NCBI GenBank assembly: GCA_003260075.1
Contig: QLIY01000021.1
Span: 128,839-192,838, forward strand
Length of the DNA stretch: 64,000 nt
Direction: 5' to 3'
Origin: Phallusia mammillata
Taxonomy: Eukaryota > Chordata > Ascidiacea > Phlebobranchia > Ascidiidae
A program made the translations under genes and the position numbers. Below the pieces are notes generated by a model, which saw only the letters and a program-made list of their open reading frames with translations, was not told the origin of the DNA and ran no database searches. The number at the start of each line of letters is the position of its first letter. Position 1 is the stretch's first letter. Positions 21,658 to 34,900 of this stretch are shown one piece after another.

Positions 21658-21838
21658 GTCCGAATGGCTCAGTTGGTAAGCCGCCAGCCATGGACACGTA
21701 AATCCGTCGGTTCGAATCCCACAGCAGACGAAAGCCTAAGCCCTTCCAAATGTAGATGTTATTAAGCCCGGCTCAATTAGGTAGGACACCTATCACAGTT
21801 TCGGAATCAATGGCACACACACATACTTGCACTTGAAA
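21658..21838 (+). mobile_element. tRNA-derived SINE
   Basis: A tRNA-like head (21658-21730) has an A box TGGCTCAGTTGG and B box GGTTCGAATCC, followed by an unrelated tail ending near CACACACACATAC. The acceptor arms (GTCCGAA and CAGCAGAC) do not pair over seven bases, so it is not a functional tRNA gene. It lies between the two convergent genes. Confidence 0.7.
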
Positions 21839-22116
21839 ATGTATGGCGATATGCAAATCTTCCCCTAAATGTACAAAAACATATTTACAGCTGTTACAGC
21901 ACACAGTGCGCACACAAAATGTCACTGATGGAACGAGACACAGCTTTCATCAACCCAAAGATCACCGAAAGCAACATGCAAAGTGCAAAATTCTTACAAG
22001 CTTAAAGAATTGCCCAGAAACGTAGGTTACAAAAACCAGTTGCAGTGCAATTCCTCAGGCCAAGTTCAGTCTTAGATTGAAATCCAATGTAAATGGATGT
22101 TAGCAAGGCTGTAAAG

Positions 22117-22422
22117 CAGTGGTTCTCAACTCGTTTAGGACATTGACCACCAGTTCAATTAAATAAATATCGTGGACCAGTCCATTGTTAAGTAGGGACA
22201 AAGAAAGTATCTACAACAAGCATATTAGCTTGGAATATATTACTTCAAAATAGAATTTAGAGGAGTGATATCAAACAATACACGGCCAATAACTTGGTTA
22301 AGCTTTTTCCTACTGAATATTCAATAAATTATATGCAACTAATTCCAGTTTATGACCAAATATAATTAACGTCCTGTGGGCCACTCAAAAAGTCACCATG
22401 GACCACCAGTTGAGAACCACTG
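22117..22422. mobile_element. hAT-type MITE (CAGTGGTTCTCAACT family)
   Basis: Ends CAGTGGTTCTCAACT and AGTTGAGAACCACTG are perfect inverted repeats. Flanks CTGTAAAG and CCATAAAG match at 6 of 8. It occupies the intergenic space between NUP214 and SVIL. Confidence 0.82.
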
Positions 22423-22429
22423 CCATAAA

Positions 22430-22860
22430 GGCACACGCACACTTGCCGCAAAAATAACACACTAAAAAAAATAATATCCACAGCAAGGTGGCGCCAAAAC
22501 CAACACAAATATGCCATTCACTGTTGAAAGAAAAACTAGCAGTGCAGCAACATGGGTAGAAGAAAAATTGAAGGCGCAAAATGGCAATATCCGAAACTTG
22601 ATTATGATTTATCTCGTAGCAATAGAAGAAAACGAAATTGTACGGCCTCGCAAAGGGCAGTGTTGTTTGATCGCTAAATGTCGGTGTAATTAGCTCTAAA
22701 ACGAAAGATGGACCAACGCTTTGGAAACAAGAATTTGACTCAGTATTTGGAAACTAGTACCTTAAACATATTTTTTCCGGGTTGAATAAAATAATATTTT
22801 CCAATGCATGAGAAACACTAACCTAGCGAGAATTCAAGTGACCAAATGCAAAATATTCTA
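22430..22860. other. Intergenic stretch, no feature seen
   Basis: No coding or RNA feature recognised. No AATAAA in the - orientation was found close after the SVIL stop, so the SVIL polyA site is not located. Confidence 0.5.
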
Positions 22861-22865
22861 TCATC

Positions 22866-23175
22866 AGGAATTCATACTTTTATCGACTTTAAACATATGG
22901 AATGCTCAAATTTTTGGACACAAGTGAGCAAAAAAAAATTATCAAAAAATAATAGAAAATTTCAATACATTTTTCTCTTTTCGTAAATTCTGTTGTTTTC
23001 AAGGCGATAATCCTAGGAATTCATAATTTTATCGACTTTAGATATTTGGAATGATCGAATTTATGGACATACTTAAGCAGAAAGAAAAACAAGGAAAAAT
23101 TTTGATCAAAAATATGCAGAAAATTTCAATACAATTTTTTCTCTTTTCGTAAATTCTGCTGTTTCCAAGGTGGTA
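22866..23175 (-). repeat. Tandem duplication of the SVIL gene tail
   Basis: About 140-160 bp units at 22866-23008 and 23014-23175. Both contain AGGAATTCATA, TTTATCGACTTTA and a block of about 45 bases ending in the last SVIL codons and stop. The units differ at many positions and have no C run between them, so this looks like an older genuine duplication. Only the 23126 end is in frame with SVIL. Confidence 0.65.
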
Positions 23176-23362
23176 GTTTATAAAACTCTTCTTTGGTCAT
23201 TTCGAATAGGTCATTGAAGTCTTTAACTGAGAGGTAGGTCTCCAAATGGTTGGGTTCGACTCCTTCCGGCAAATTGTCTGTATCTTGAAGCTCCTCAATC
23301 GTGTAAGTCAACCGGGTGACCGTTTTAAGTACGTCTTTTACTGGAATGGGTTTATGGATTCT
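23126..23362 (-). CDS. SVIL: SVIL last exon: villin headpiece
   Basis: Encodes the final 78 residues. The acceptor at 23364-23363 is followed by a linker that aligns with the vertebrate VEDVLAKL segment. Then comes [19 protein letters not shown] and the F-actin-binding headpiece with [20 protein letters not shown]. The core Trp and Lys of PPWKQ are kept. The protein ends KKLY-TGA, whereas villin and vertebrate supervillin headpieces end in Phe. Open reading continues upstream of the acceptor into a 65-C run, which is not coding. Confidence 0.92.
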   Translation of the reverse strand, partial: RIHKPIPVKDVLKTVTRLTYTIEELQDTDNLPEGVEPNHLETYLSVKDFNDLFEMTKEEFYKLPPWKQQNLRKEKKLY

Positions 23363-23429
23363 CTGCACATAAGTTGCAAAATCACACAAAGTCGCACTTA
23401 TTAGGGCTTGGTGACCGCTGATTCGGTTA

Positions 23430-23498
<69 letters not shown>

Positions 23499-26400
23499 CT
23501 GGTCTGCATAGACGCTTCAGGGCTGATCCCAGTTTGAATTTATGTACATCTTTTTGAAGTTGTATGATATTTTCGGCGAATCTTACATTTCCACCAAGTT
23601 TAATATAAAGTATAGTTAATACCAAGGGCTTGTTTTTGCTAAAATTCGGTATCAGTTTAAGTAAATTAATTGGAGTTGAACATTTTTAAAGAGTGAAGTT
23701 GGAGTCGAATATGTCAAAATGAACAAAGCAAGCCGAGCAAGTATTCGAAATTTGTTTTCAAATAAAGCAGGAATTAGGCCCGAAAGTTGGTGAAATTGTC
23801 ACATAAATCAAACAAAGTGTAAAGTCAGGCCCGAATCAAGCCCGTTTTGTTGAATCTTAAGCCTGAACCAGGCCCGACTTCACTTTAAGCCATCACTTAC
23901 CAATTCTTTTTAATTAGACTTTTCAGTTCAGTTGTGACTTGTGATTATTACTGCTTAACGTTTGAGGTGGACTTACTTTTTGTTCTGTTGATATTTTATC
24001 GTTCTTTGCTGTCCAGTATGGGAATGAATTGATAAATGGAAGGGGTTCGTGAAACTCGTGAATGAGAATCGGTTCGTGCTCAGGACGGTTTACTGTCAAA
24101 AACAACAAATCAAAATTCATTTAAATCTTGCGACATAAGTAAATGTCAACATAGAAAGCCCCCCCCCCGTCAAAAACAACAAATCAAAATTCATTTAAAT
24201 CTTGCGACATAAGTAAGTGTAAATGTCAACATAGAAATAATTGAGCCTATGCACTCTTCAAGGAAGGGAACCCACAATTATTACTAATATTCCCTCACCA
24301 TTGCAGTATTCGATGCTGGTTTCCATGGCAAGGCGTTTGTTTATATCCAGCTGTCGTTTGCCCGGTCCCTTCATCACTTCATCGGGAATGGAACTATGCC
24401 AGAGGTACAAGCCGTCGAAAGTGTCGAAAAGAACTAGAGCTAAAAAACGAAAATAATTCATTCCACATATATCTATTGTTCAATTGCATACGTTGCATTA
24501 GGAATTGTTGTTCATAACTAACTCACAAGGTCAAGGGTTCTAATCCGAGCTAAGCCGATTGTGTTTCCCTAAGCAATAAATTTGAGTTACATTGCTTTAA
24601 ACCAAGAAGACTTAATGGGTTGAACCGAATTGAAGCCACCTACTCTATAGGTCGAAATAAACTGGTACAATGGACTTAATAGCAGGCAGCTTGAAGGAGG
24701 TCCAATAAAGAGCGCATACACATTCCAAGTGAAAAACGTCAAGTTAGGTTCTCTTATACGACTTTATAATCTCTTCAAGGACATTAAATTAACGGGATTG
24801 AAAAACTGACATTTTTAGCAGACCAATACGAAAGTGACATCAGCAATTCATGATATTGATAAAAGAATGTTAATTGGGTCCTTTTTTGCAATTTATACTG
24901 ATGGCTTCGAACAAACAGTCGTTAAAAACAAATTTGGAACTAGATTGGCACAATTTCATTCACATCACTAACCGGGTCGTGTTAGATCCTGGAGTTGTTC
25001 TGGAACAAGCGGATAAGGTTCTAACCCATTACTGAGCGGTTTAGTCACTGGAGGGAGCTCTTCAGCAACAAACTCGTCACCAGAGGGCAGTAGATTCCAT
25101 GCTCGCGGGTATTTGACCTTTGATCCCTCGGTTTCAAGCAGGCTGCAGTATTTGTTTCGACGTATTCGTAGCATAGCTGAAAAATGCATTGCAAATTGTC
25201 AGCTAAGTTGAACATATATATTTATTACTGGGATCAGCCCTGAAGCGTTCATGCAGACCAGCGAATAGGGCACACTTACATAAAAACCATAGTGCACTAT
25301 ACACATTGAAGGCGTTATACCGAATCAGCTGGCCACCAAGCATTCCCAAATGGCAAGGAATTAGCTACAAAAAAATCTTGCCTTCATGCGGTTGGATTCG
25401 AACCCTAGGCATGAGTTTGAGCAACACAAGACATTTTTTGTCTGTGAACAATCTTTACTGAAAAAGGGAAGGTTGTATGATGGTTTGTTAAACTATCATA
25501 TTATTTTCAGGCCAGGTCCCCCCCCCCAACACAAGACATTTTTTGTCTGTGAACAATCTTTACTGAAAAAGGGAAAGTTGTATGATGGTTTGTTAAACTA
25601 TCATATTATTTTCAGGCAAATAAAAGTGCCCCAAAACGATTAGCCTTGAAAAGTAATTCCATAAGAATTCAACAAGACAACATACTTTGATTCGGGTAAC
25701 GTAAGTTTTTATCGCTACATGCAACTAACACATTGACAGCTTACGTAGTTTAGTAAGACTTTTTGCAGTTAAACATAATTTTACGCTTTATACCTTCGAT
25801 AAAATCTTCGTTCTCTTTTCCTTCTTCACAAACATTTACTTCAACTTCTTTACATCTCGCACGGAATCCAAGACTTGCCAGCTTGTTTTCCTGAATCTGA
25901 AAAAGTTTGAAAAAATGCAAATCCAAAAAATGTTTTTATTGGGTTACCTTGCAATACTGTTGAGGAGTAAAACAAATTTACTATACTGCAAGCTTCAGCA
26001 ATTTATGTCACTTCCCGACCAAACAAGCCTGTCATGACGTCACGTTGTGGTGACGTCATAGTCTCTACAACACACTTAACAGACAGTATCGGGTATTTGT
26101 GTCTTACTTTGGCAGCTGCAGCTTCGGCGAGGTTTCGTGTATTTTCGGGTGAAGCACAACCGTGCCATACAACCAGTTTTGCTTGTCGAGCGTTCAATGC
26201 TACAAACGAGGTTCGTGTACGCAGAGATTGGCATTCGCATGGCACCTGTGGATTTGAAAATACCTTTTTAAACTCGAGATTATAAAACACAATTTCACTT
26301 TGTATTGGCTACGTCTGTTGATGCACGTTTTTATATCAAATGACCTACTATTTTAAGTAACCCATGATCTCATATAAGGTATACGTTTATGGTGTATCGC

Positions 26401-29400
26401 ATACCATAATGTATTTTTGTCGCACATAAATATAAATGTTACTGTAGAGTAAATGTAGAGTTTATGAACCCCAAAACTTTCTTTAATGTCCTTCTTAAAC
26501 CTGAAATGTAGATTTCAAAAAAATAAAGCAATTTGGCAGACCGACCGAAAAAATTCTATAGAATATAAAGCTGTAGATAGAACAGAATAGCACACCCTGT
26601 GCGTATGCATATTATTGCAATAATTTTACGGCTCAAAATTGATTAAAAAATCAAAACCTAGTCCAATTTTTGTGTATACTAAACCCGTATTTGAAAAGCT
26701 CGGCCTTAATTGCTACTACAACTTTGCAAATACGTGGGGATTAAGTTGTTATTATATATGTTATACGATAAAAGCCATAAGAGCAGGACTGGAACTACAA
26801 AAACACTACAAAGCAATACAACAACAATATTGGTCTTACTTGATGGAGTGATGCTTCGTCTGTGGAGTTTCCTCGAACAGAAAACAGTTTCCAACTGAAA
26901 CAAAGACATAAACATTAGGACATATGACATGTTGGAATTGTAACAGTGCAAATTATGGCAACTGACCTATAGTAACCTCCTCTCTCGCCCTGTTTACCAT
27001 CCACTGTTACCATGGCACCCTTAAAGCATTGCGTCATTGCAGGTGGCTCTTTCCCCTCCGTAACTATGACCTGAAATTGAAAACACTTTTATGCATAGGA
27101 ATAGGAGACATGTTGCTAAGGTTTTAGGTATTTGTAAATAGAATGATTTTTTTATAGTTTTTTTTAATGAAATTAGTCGGATATATCTATCCAAATTTTT
27201 GTTTTAAATGCTTTTTACTTTTATTTTTGCTAGATTAAAGAAATATGTATTCATTTTCTTAAAACCAACTTTTGTCGTAAAATTTGTATTTTTTTAAAAT
27301 CTTGTGTATTTTTTCAGTTTTATCTCAAATATGAATCATTCATAAGTTAATTTTATAAAATAATTAATATTTTTTACAAAACACTTTCAAGTTATAGTTA
27401 TACTCAAATATAGAAAAAAGTATATTTCAAAAATTCAGATCCACTTTTAAGTTTTTACCTGACTTCCCACAGTTTTATCAATCTCAGTTGCCATCAAAGC
27501 AGAAGCGCCTTTCTCATTAATGGTGGAATCCCTTCCCGTCCAAAGGAAGTAAGCCGTCCTCTCTCGTCCAATCGCCTCCTTTTTTCCTTCATTTCTCTCG
27601 CCTTCCTCATTGGCCGACCATTTTCCAGTACTTGACACAACGTAACACCATCGCACAACATACGTGTCCCCTCTGTGTATAATGTATTGTAAATTAATAA
27701 TTAAAGTAAGTACCAAAAAAGGCTAGGCCGTTTTACTGAAAAATCAAGTTGGTTTACTATAGACACTCCCATGTGCCAAGGGAAAGGCTTGAAAAATCTA
27801 GTCTGCGGTGGGATTCGAACCCACGATAGGAACATTTCCGGGGCTACACCAACTGAGCTACACAGGCTTAGCGGTGAACCAGGCGTTAGTTGAATCACAA
27901 GCACCGTTGCCTGTCTGGTATGCTGCACATGTCAGCTTCGTAGTGGGGGATCGCCACATCGACCATTAATCAGCAAAGATGACAAAAGTGTGTAGACTTA
28001 ACTAAGGTTATTAGCCAAAATATAAATCACAAACGCATGCATTTTACATACTTATCAAAAAAAACTATTCATGGGATTGTGGTGCATCAATTCAGCCCCG
28101 AAATCATTTGAGACATTTGTGATATTACCTGTGGAATATTCCCCAATTCGTTTCAGGTACTTCTTCCATACTTTTGTCGGTTGCTTTCCAACAAAACACG
28201 GAAGCTGTAACGACTTGCAACCCTCTTCCATCTTCGTCAAGCAGTTCACCATAACCGCGCCATAAATTCATGCCTACAAAAAACAACGACAGAATGGTAT
28301 TTTATATTTTCCCAATGTAAAAAGTTTTTTATCTGATTCAAAGCTGGCTTCATTGGTTAATTTCTGTTAACAAGAGATCTACATAACTTGCTAATATCTT
28401 CAATTTAACGAATCAGTTTATCCAATAATTTAATCAATAAGGACTATTTCTGGAGACCAGGCATATTTTTAACATATTAGCCCACGAAGTCCTATTTATC
28501 ATACCTTCCAATTTAACAGGCAAGGGATTGGTTTTCCCGTCAATCATCTTTTGAACGTCGCATTTTGTCATTTCTGGACGGATATTGCTCTAAAATTGCA
28601 CAAGACATAAATTTTCAAGGCCAAAGAAAAATACCATTCAGTCTAAATAAGTCTCTACCTCTTTGAATAACTTGATCGTAAATATGGTTTCCTAATCACA
28701 CAAATCTTGGACAACATATTTATTACCTTTGTTGACATTTCATGGGCAACATGTCCTCGAGATGTTTCTTTAAGCTCTTTTTCTCTATCGCCGATTTCTC
28801 TGTGGATATTTGACCAATCTTCAAACTTTTCTTGCATCAGAGCAGTTTCGAGGTTTTCATTCACTCTGCGAGTAAATATGGTTTTTAAAACATCATTTGT
28901 CATACTTTGTCCGCCCATCAAGCAGCTCAATGTAGCGTGTTGGTCTAAAGCAGTGGTTCTCAACCAGAACCCTTTTTTTCAAAACGGTCTCTTTGCCATT
29001 ATATCGAGGACTCGCGGTCCTTATACTTGAATGTGTATTTCAGAAAAATGAAATTTGATTTGCAGGATTTTAGCTAGTTATGCAAAACTACGCAAAATAA
29101 AGATCCAAAGACAGTTGGTGACATCACAGACAAACAAAACTTTACGATTGTGTGCGAACAATTGCTTTTTTGTTAGTTGTCACGCAATAAAGGTTATTGT
29201 TCAGAGAAAGTCGATCTTTATATTTATTTTGCTTATGACCTCAGTATTTTTTAGGAGGTGCGTAATATACAAAGCCAACCAAACGTTTTCGCAAAAATTG
29301 CTGTAGCATAATTAGTTCCAAATAGTTTTTGAAAGAATCAGGTAGCATGTAAAAAAGTTTTTGCGCTGAAACAAATTAATTGTAAGAGCATTTGTTCAAG

Positions 29401-31865
29401 CGCTTTTTCAAGCAAGTATATGCCATACAACATTCTTTACCTTGCAAACAATCCCCATTCGGGTCTGGTCCCCTTAAGGTTGGTTGACATTTGACTGACA
29501 GGTGAAAAGGGACAGAAGTTGACGTCACTAAAGTCGTAACCTTGATCCCACAATGCACGAGCCAAACGTAATGCAAGTTGCCGATTGTCAAACGAAACCT
29601 GTAATATAGGAATTGAAAACAATTTTTAAGCCATGTTCAAGGATGTTAATTTCTTTTACGTGAAGACCTTTAAAACATTGATTTTGTAAGAGTGGTACAG
29701 CAGTGGTTCTTAACCTATGGTTCACGTAAAACTAGTGGTACGCCGTGCAGCTAAGAATAATCATTAGTACGTTTTCCTGCGCTTTGGAAGCAAAATCTTA
29801 TATTTAAGCAATAACGGTACATTATTAGTTGTTGTGCCCTCAAAGTTATCAAAGTTAGGGAAAAAAAGGCCTTACCTCTTTGCCTTGCCACGTGTACATT
29901 TCAGCACCAAAGTCGAACACATAAGTTTCTGTTGTCTCAAGCATTCCCATAGTAGGAAGTTTACCCCATGCTTCTGGTACAGGAACGAGTTTAGCATCCT
30001 GTGACACAATTCACACCAAGTCAAAAAAAGTCATGAGAAAAACGCCAGGCCCTTTTTAACTTCGGAAGGTCTTAATAAAATTGCAACTTAATTTTTGAAA
30101 ATTTGAACATTAACATGCAATGAGTTGATAAGAAGACGATTGCTGTTAAGTTTTTGGATTTACCACCATTTTGTAGGTTTTGATCGAAGCTTCAGCATTA
30201 AGCTCGTAAGTTTCGTCCTCTTCATCGCCACCTGACGGATCATATTCACCTCTACAAACAAATAACATATTTGTGTCAAAACTATTTGTAAATAAACAGT
30301 TACATTTTTTGTGTATTTCTTAAAAATCTTCATCAAAAAGGAACGGCGTGCAACCTCAATACAGACAAATCCGGTTGATCGCATAAAAATCCATAAAATT
30401 ACTTTACAATCAAACATCCCAAACCGACGCCCATTGTTTGTTATACTAGTTTTATTGTACCTGACCAAGTAAAAAAGGAGGACAGGAATTTTACCGATGG
30501 ATCGAGATAGTTACAAAGAAAAACTCTGATCTTACTTTCCACCGATGAGTTGCCAGAATTCTCGCGCAGCAATCTTGGATGACGCGTTTTCTTCGATGAC
30601 GTTGATGGAAGTTGCTTTGCTGCCCATATCTCCCTGGTGGATAATGTAATCGGCGATTTCCTGGAGAAACACACACACAAAAAACAAATTGATGTAAATC
30701 ACCTGGCTAACCTGCACATGAAATACTAACTACAAAACTGACTGCATCAAATTTGACTTCAGACCAGAAAGAATTTACCTTCAAAACCCCATTTACAATA
30801 ATTGGAAGTGGCATTTAGACCAGTGGTCGGCAACCGCTGAGTTCGTTACCGGCCGTGTTTCATTATGTAGTGAAGGTGATTTAAGTTGTAGTTAAGATTT
30901 TTTAGTAACATTAGAAAGTTAGTACAAAAGGCATTAGTTTCGGTATAGGTCTTCCCAGTTATTTAATTGTTGTGTTACAATTAGGCTTTTGTAAAACAAG
31001 ATTAAAACCAAACACCACAATTTAAAAAAAAAAAACTTTACTCTAGGCATGCGAATAGTACCTTCGTACACCAAAGCAGTTTCGAAACTATTGACTTTTT
31101 TCCAAAAAAGATAAAAAATAAAGTTACCTGCACTTTGGCCCGCTCTATAACATTGCAAAACTCTCCAAACCATCCATACATTTTGTCGGGCAAAATCAAC
31201 AGAAAAGCATCTCCGCTATTCAACGATGCCGCACACGGCTCAACCAATCGCGTTTGGACACTTCGACGACCTTTTACCCTGAAAACCCGATAAGGTCACC
31301 TCATGTAAAGGTTACTTTAGGTCATTCGGTTATAGGTTACCTGAGTAACATTTTGCTCTGCCAAGGTTTGTAATCGCTTGCTGAAAAGGCTGAAGTCTTT
31401 TTGGTGCTTCTTAAGCTAACCTGAAATAAGATGGTTCACTTCATTATAAGACCAAATACTTTATAATATTAAAATAAATAAAGCCCCATTTCTGGGTAAT
31501 GGTGTATTATGGCATTTTATACGTTGCTGGTCAAATTTGTCTGGTATTATTGAGAAGTTGTGAGCTATTATACACGACAAAGAGTTAACCTCAACATAAT
31601 ATTAACACATATGTGTAACATTTAAGTGGGTCGTGACAAATTAAACACAAATTCAAGAATCGTAAATAAAATTTCATAAATAAAATTGTACTGTACCTTG
31701 CTGAAGTCGGCTCTAGTTGCTAAACCAGCCAATGCAGCGGACGTAAAGTTAGATCCGTGTCCATGTCTGCTTGCCAATCTTTGTTGTTCTAACTTAAGTA
31801 CGTTGGATCTTTGCTCAGTGTAAGATTGCTGAAATCAAACGTCAATACAACGTTATAAAAATAAA

Positions 31866-31935
<70 letters not shown>

Positions 31936-34900
31936 ATACGACATTTGTTTGTTTATTTTTATCCTCGGTGTGCAGGAAACGCCTGATTGCGCTACGCTCA
32001 CAATGATTCCGCCGTCAAACTGCCTGTTTTATTGTAAGTCTGTTAATCTCATTATTTCTTCGATTTTTTTCAAATTAGTGAATTGCCGACTCCATTTGAA
32101 GCTATTACATTATTGCCGCTTAAGTGTCTTATTAGAAAAAAAACCAGGTGGTTGAGATAGGGTTAAAACCCACACCCTTGTGAAGAAAAGGCGGTTGCGC
32201 TAACCACTTGGCCACTTAACTTTACACAAACGCTTTTGCGATTCAATAATTCAAAAATATTAAGCACATCGTGTATTGTGTTTTAAGAAAGATCACGTTT
32301 TAAACAAATTCGAGTTATTCGATTCTGCACCTTTATATCAGCTCTGGCCGCTAATGCCTTGACAGGATTACGGGTGGATGACCTATTTCGAGAACCGCGT
32401 TGAACGCTGCGCTTTAGATGTCCAAGCTGTGAAAGATATTCCTGCAAGAAATCAAAAATAAACCATTTTATTGTAAGCCTACAAATATATCATTTAAACG
32501 CAGGTTTTAACACTTTAAGTTAAACTTATTAAGTGATATTTTGGTAGGGATGTAACAGAAAAAACGTCTAACCATATGATGCTCTTCTTCAATCAGCCAA
32601 TCCCCCCCCCCCCGCAGGTTTTAACACTTTAAGTTAAACTTATTAAGTGATATTTTGGTACGGATGTAATAGAAAAAACTTCTAACCATATGATGCTCTT
32701 CTTCAATCAGCCAATCAGGCAAGGATTCCTCTGGCTCTTCCGTGTCCGAGTCTACACTCCCGCTGCGTACACCGTTTTGTTTCACCCGAACTTCGTGTTC
32801 GATTGTAATCGTCGACGCTGAAAAGAAACTTTCAAAATCTTCGTTGACAAAGTCGGGTATTTCTGTGGTCGATTGTTCCACTGTCTGTGAAATATAAAAA
32901 ATATGTTTAAAGCAGCTATACAACACGCCTCATAAAATGGTGCAGCTGCAGCGCGTTTAGCCATGATCCACCAATTGTACCCTTCACTGTGTTGCGCTCC
33001 ATAACGTTTCACCGTTGCGGAGGTATTTCCGGCTTGGTGATTGTTGTCTTTGTGTTGTTTTACTATGTTTTCTTTTACCAAACGAAATTAACTCAAAATG
33101 TGAGAAATTTTACAATTAGTTTTAGGGATTTTTTATAAAAAGCAAGATAATTTTGATGTGTATAGTAAAAGATATCAAACACTTAAATGCAAAATGAGTC
33201 CAAAAATACCTAATTGTTTAGAGTTATTTAAACGAAATGCAGAAAGTTGGATGTGTTTTTAAACTGTGTGATAACATACATCTGTACAAAGACCGCTTTC
33301 TAGCTTTACCAGAGGAAATCATTTTTTTCAGTTTTTTGTTTTAAAATTTCGAAACAACCAGTAGTTTACCTTTAGCACTTCAGGTTCGAGACTCTTCCTT
33401 GCAAGTTTCAAAACATCCGAAAGTTTTCCGAGGCTGGGTGCATCTGACTTCACGTCGTCAATGGTGATGACTGGTTCGTCATTGGTGGGTCCCCCCCCCC
33501 TTCAGGTTCGAGACTCTTCCTTGCAAGTTTCAAAACATCCGAAAGTTTGCCGAGGCTGGGTGCGTCTGAACTCACGTCGTCAATGGTGATAACTGGTTCG
33601 TCATTGATGGGAACAGGGAGGACTCTTCTCTTCATGGATGGGGAAGGTAGGATTGGAACAATGTTGGCTGCGAGAGAAACGAGTATACGTATGTTAGATT
33701 GGCATAAGGCGATAGTTCTAAACCTGTGGGTAGTAGCCCTAGAACGGATTATTTGACAGTTTCCAAAGGACGTATAATACACAATCATTTTATTTTAGTT
33801 CTGTGACGTCATACTTTATCTTTTTTTACAAAATAAGGCGTAAATGAAATCCAACCGGCCAAAGTCACTTACCACAAGAGCATTACGAAGCAATAATGCA
33901 TAAAACGGCCAACGTTAACAAATGAAAACAGTTGCAAAACAATAGCAAAAGTCAACAACACAAATGGACACAGACACATAACCAAGCCCCCCCCCCTAGC
34001 CCTAGAACGGATTATTTGACAGTTTCCAAAGGACGTATAATACATAATCATTTTATTTTAGTTCTGTGACGTCATACTTTATCTTTTTTTTTAAAATAAG
34101 GCGTAAATGAAATCCAACCGGCAAAAGTCACTGACCATAAGAGCATTACGAAGCAATAATGCATAAAACGGCCAACGTTAACAAAGGAAAACAGTTGCAA
34201 AACAATAGCAAACACAGGTAGTCCAATCATCCCAACAAATATAAAGCAACAACTAAAAAGTTTCAAAAATGTACAATAACGCACAATTACAGACAACGAA
34301 AACCTACCATCACACAATTACACGCAAAACAATCACATAATCACACAACATTTGCATATTCCGGACAAAAGAAATCAAAAACCCAACAATAGCACGACAA
34401 ATACATATCCTTTGTAAAAGCCCATTACAAACACTTACACACGCAATAAGAAAAAAACAAACTGAAAACTTACATCGTTTAATTTTGGCTTTCACGGTAA
34501 ACTGTGAAGCGTCGTTCTGCTTCCCCACTTTACTTTTCCAACCTTCAGAGTTTGTCATAATTGAGTTGAGACGATCTGAAATGTTGGCGTTTCCAACTGC
34601 TGACGCCCTGCCACCGTTTACCACTGGTTCAGGTTTGGATTTCTACCAAAGAAAAAAAATATATTTAAAACATCAGTTGCATGAACGCATTGGTAAAACT
34701 TTACGCTGCGTGAGGTATCTTTGTTTTTTATAGAAATGCTGAAATGTATTTATTTTAACAAGGCCGCTCGGCTTGGGCATAAAATCACATATTTGAGTTA
34801 ATACAACATCAGAGATTGATCAAGCACTAGTAGAAATACCATTCAACATCCAAATGCAATAAAACTATAAAAACACAACGAACAATGAGTCAATTTCTTA

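Noticed and set aside
21658-21730. Functional tRNA gene
   Set aside because: A and B boxes are good, but the acceptor stem does not pair and a SINE tail follows.
33370-33667. Real internal repeat in the SVIL protein
   Set aside because: Both copies overlap at a C run, the frame breaks there, and removing the duplicate restores a 176-nt exon in phase.
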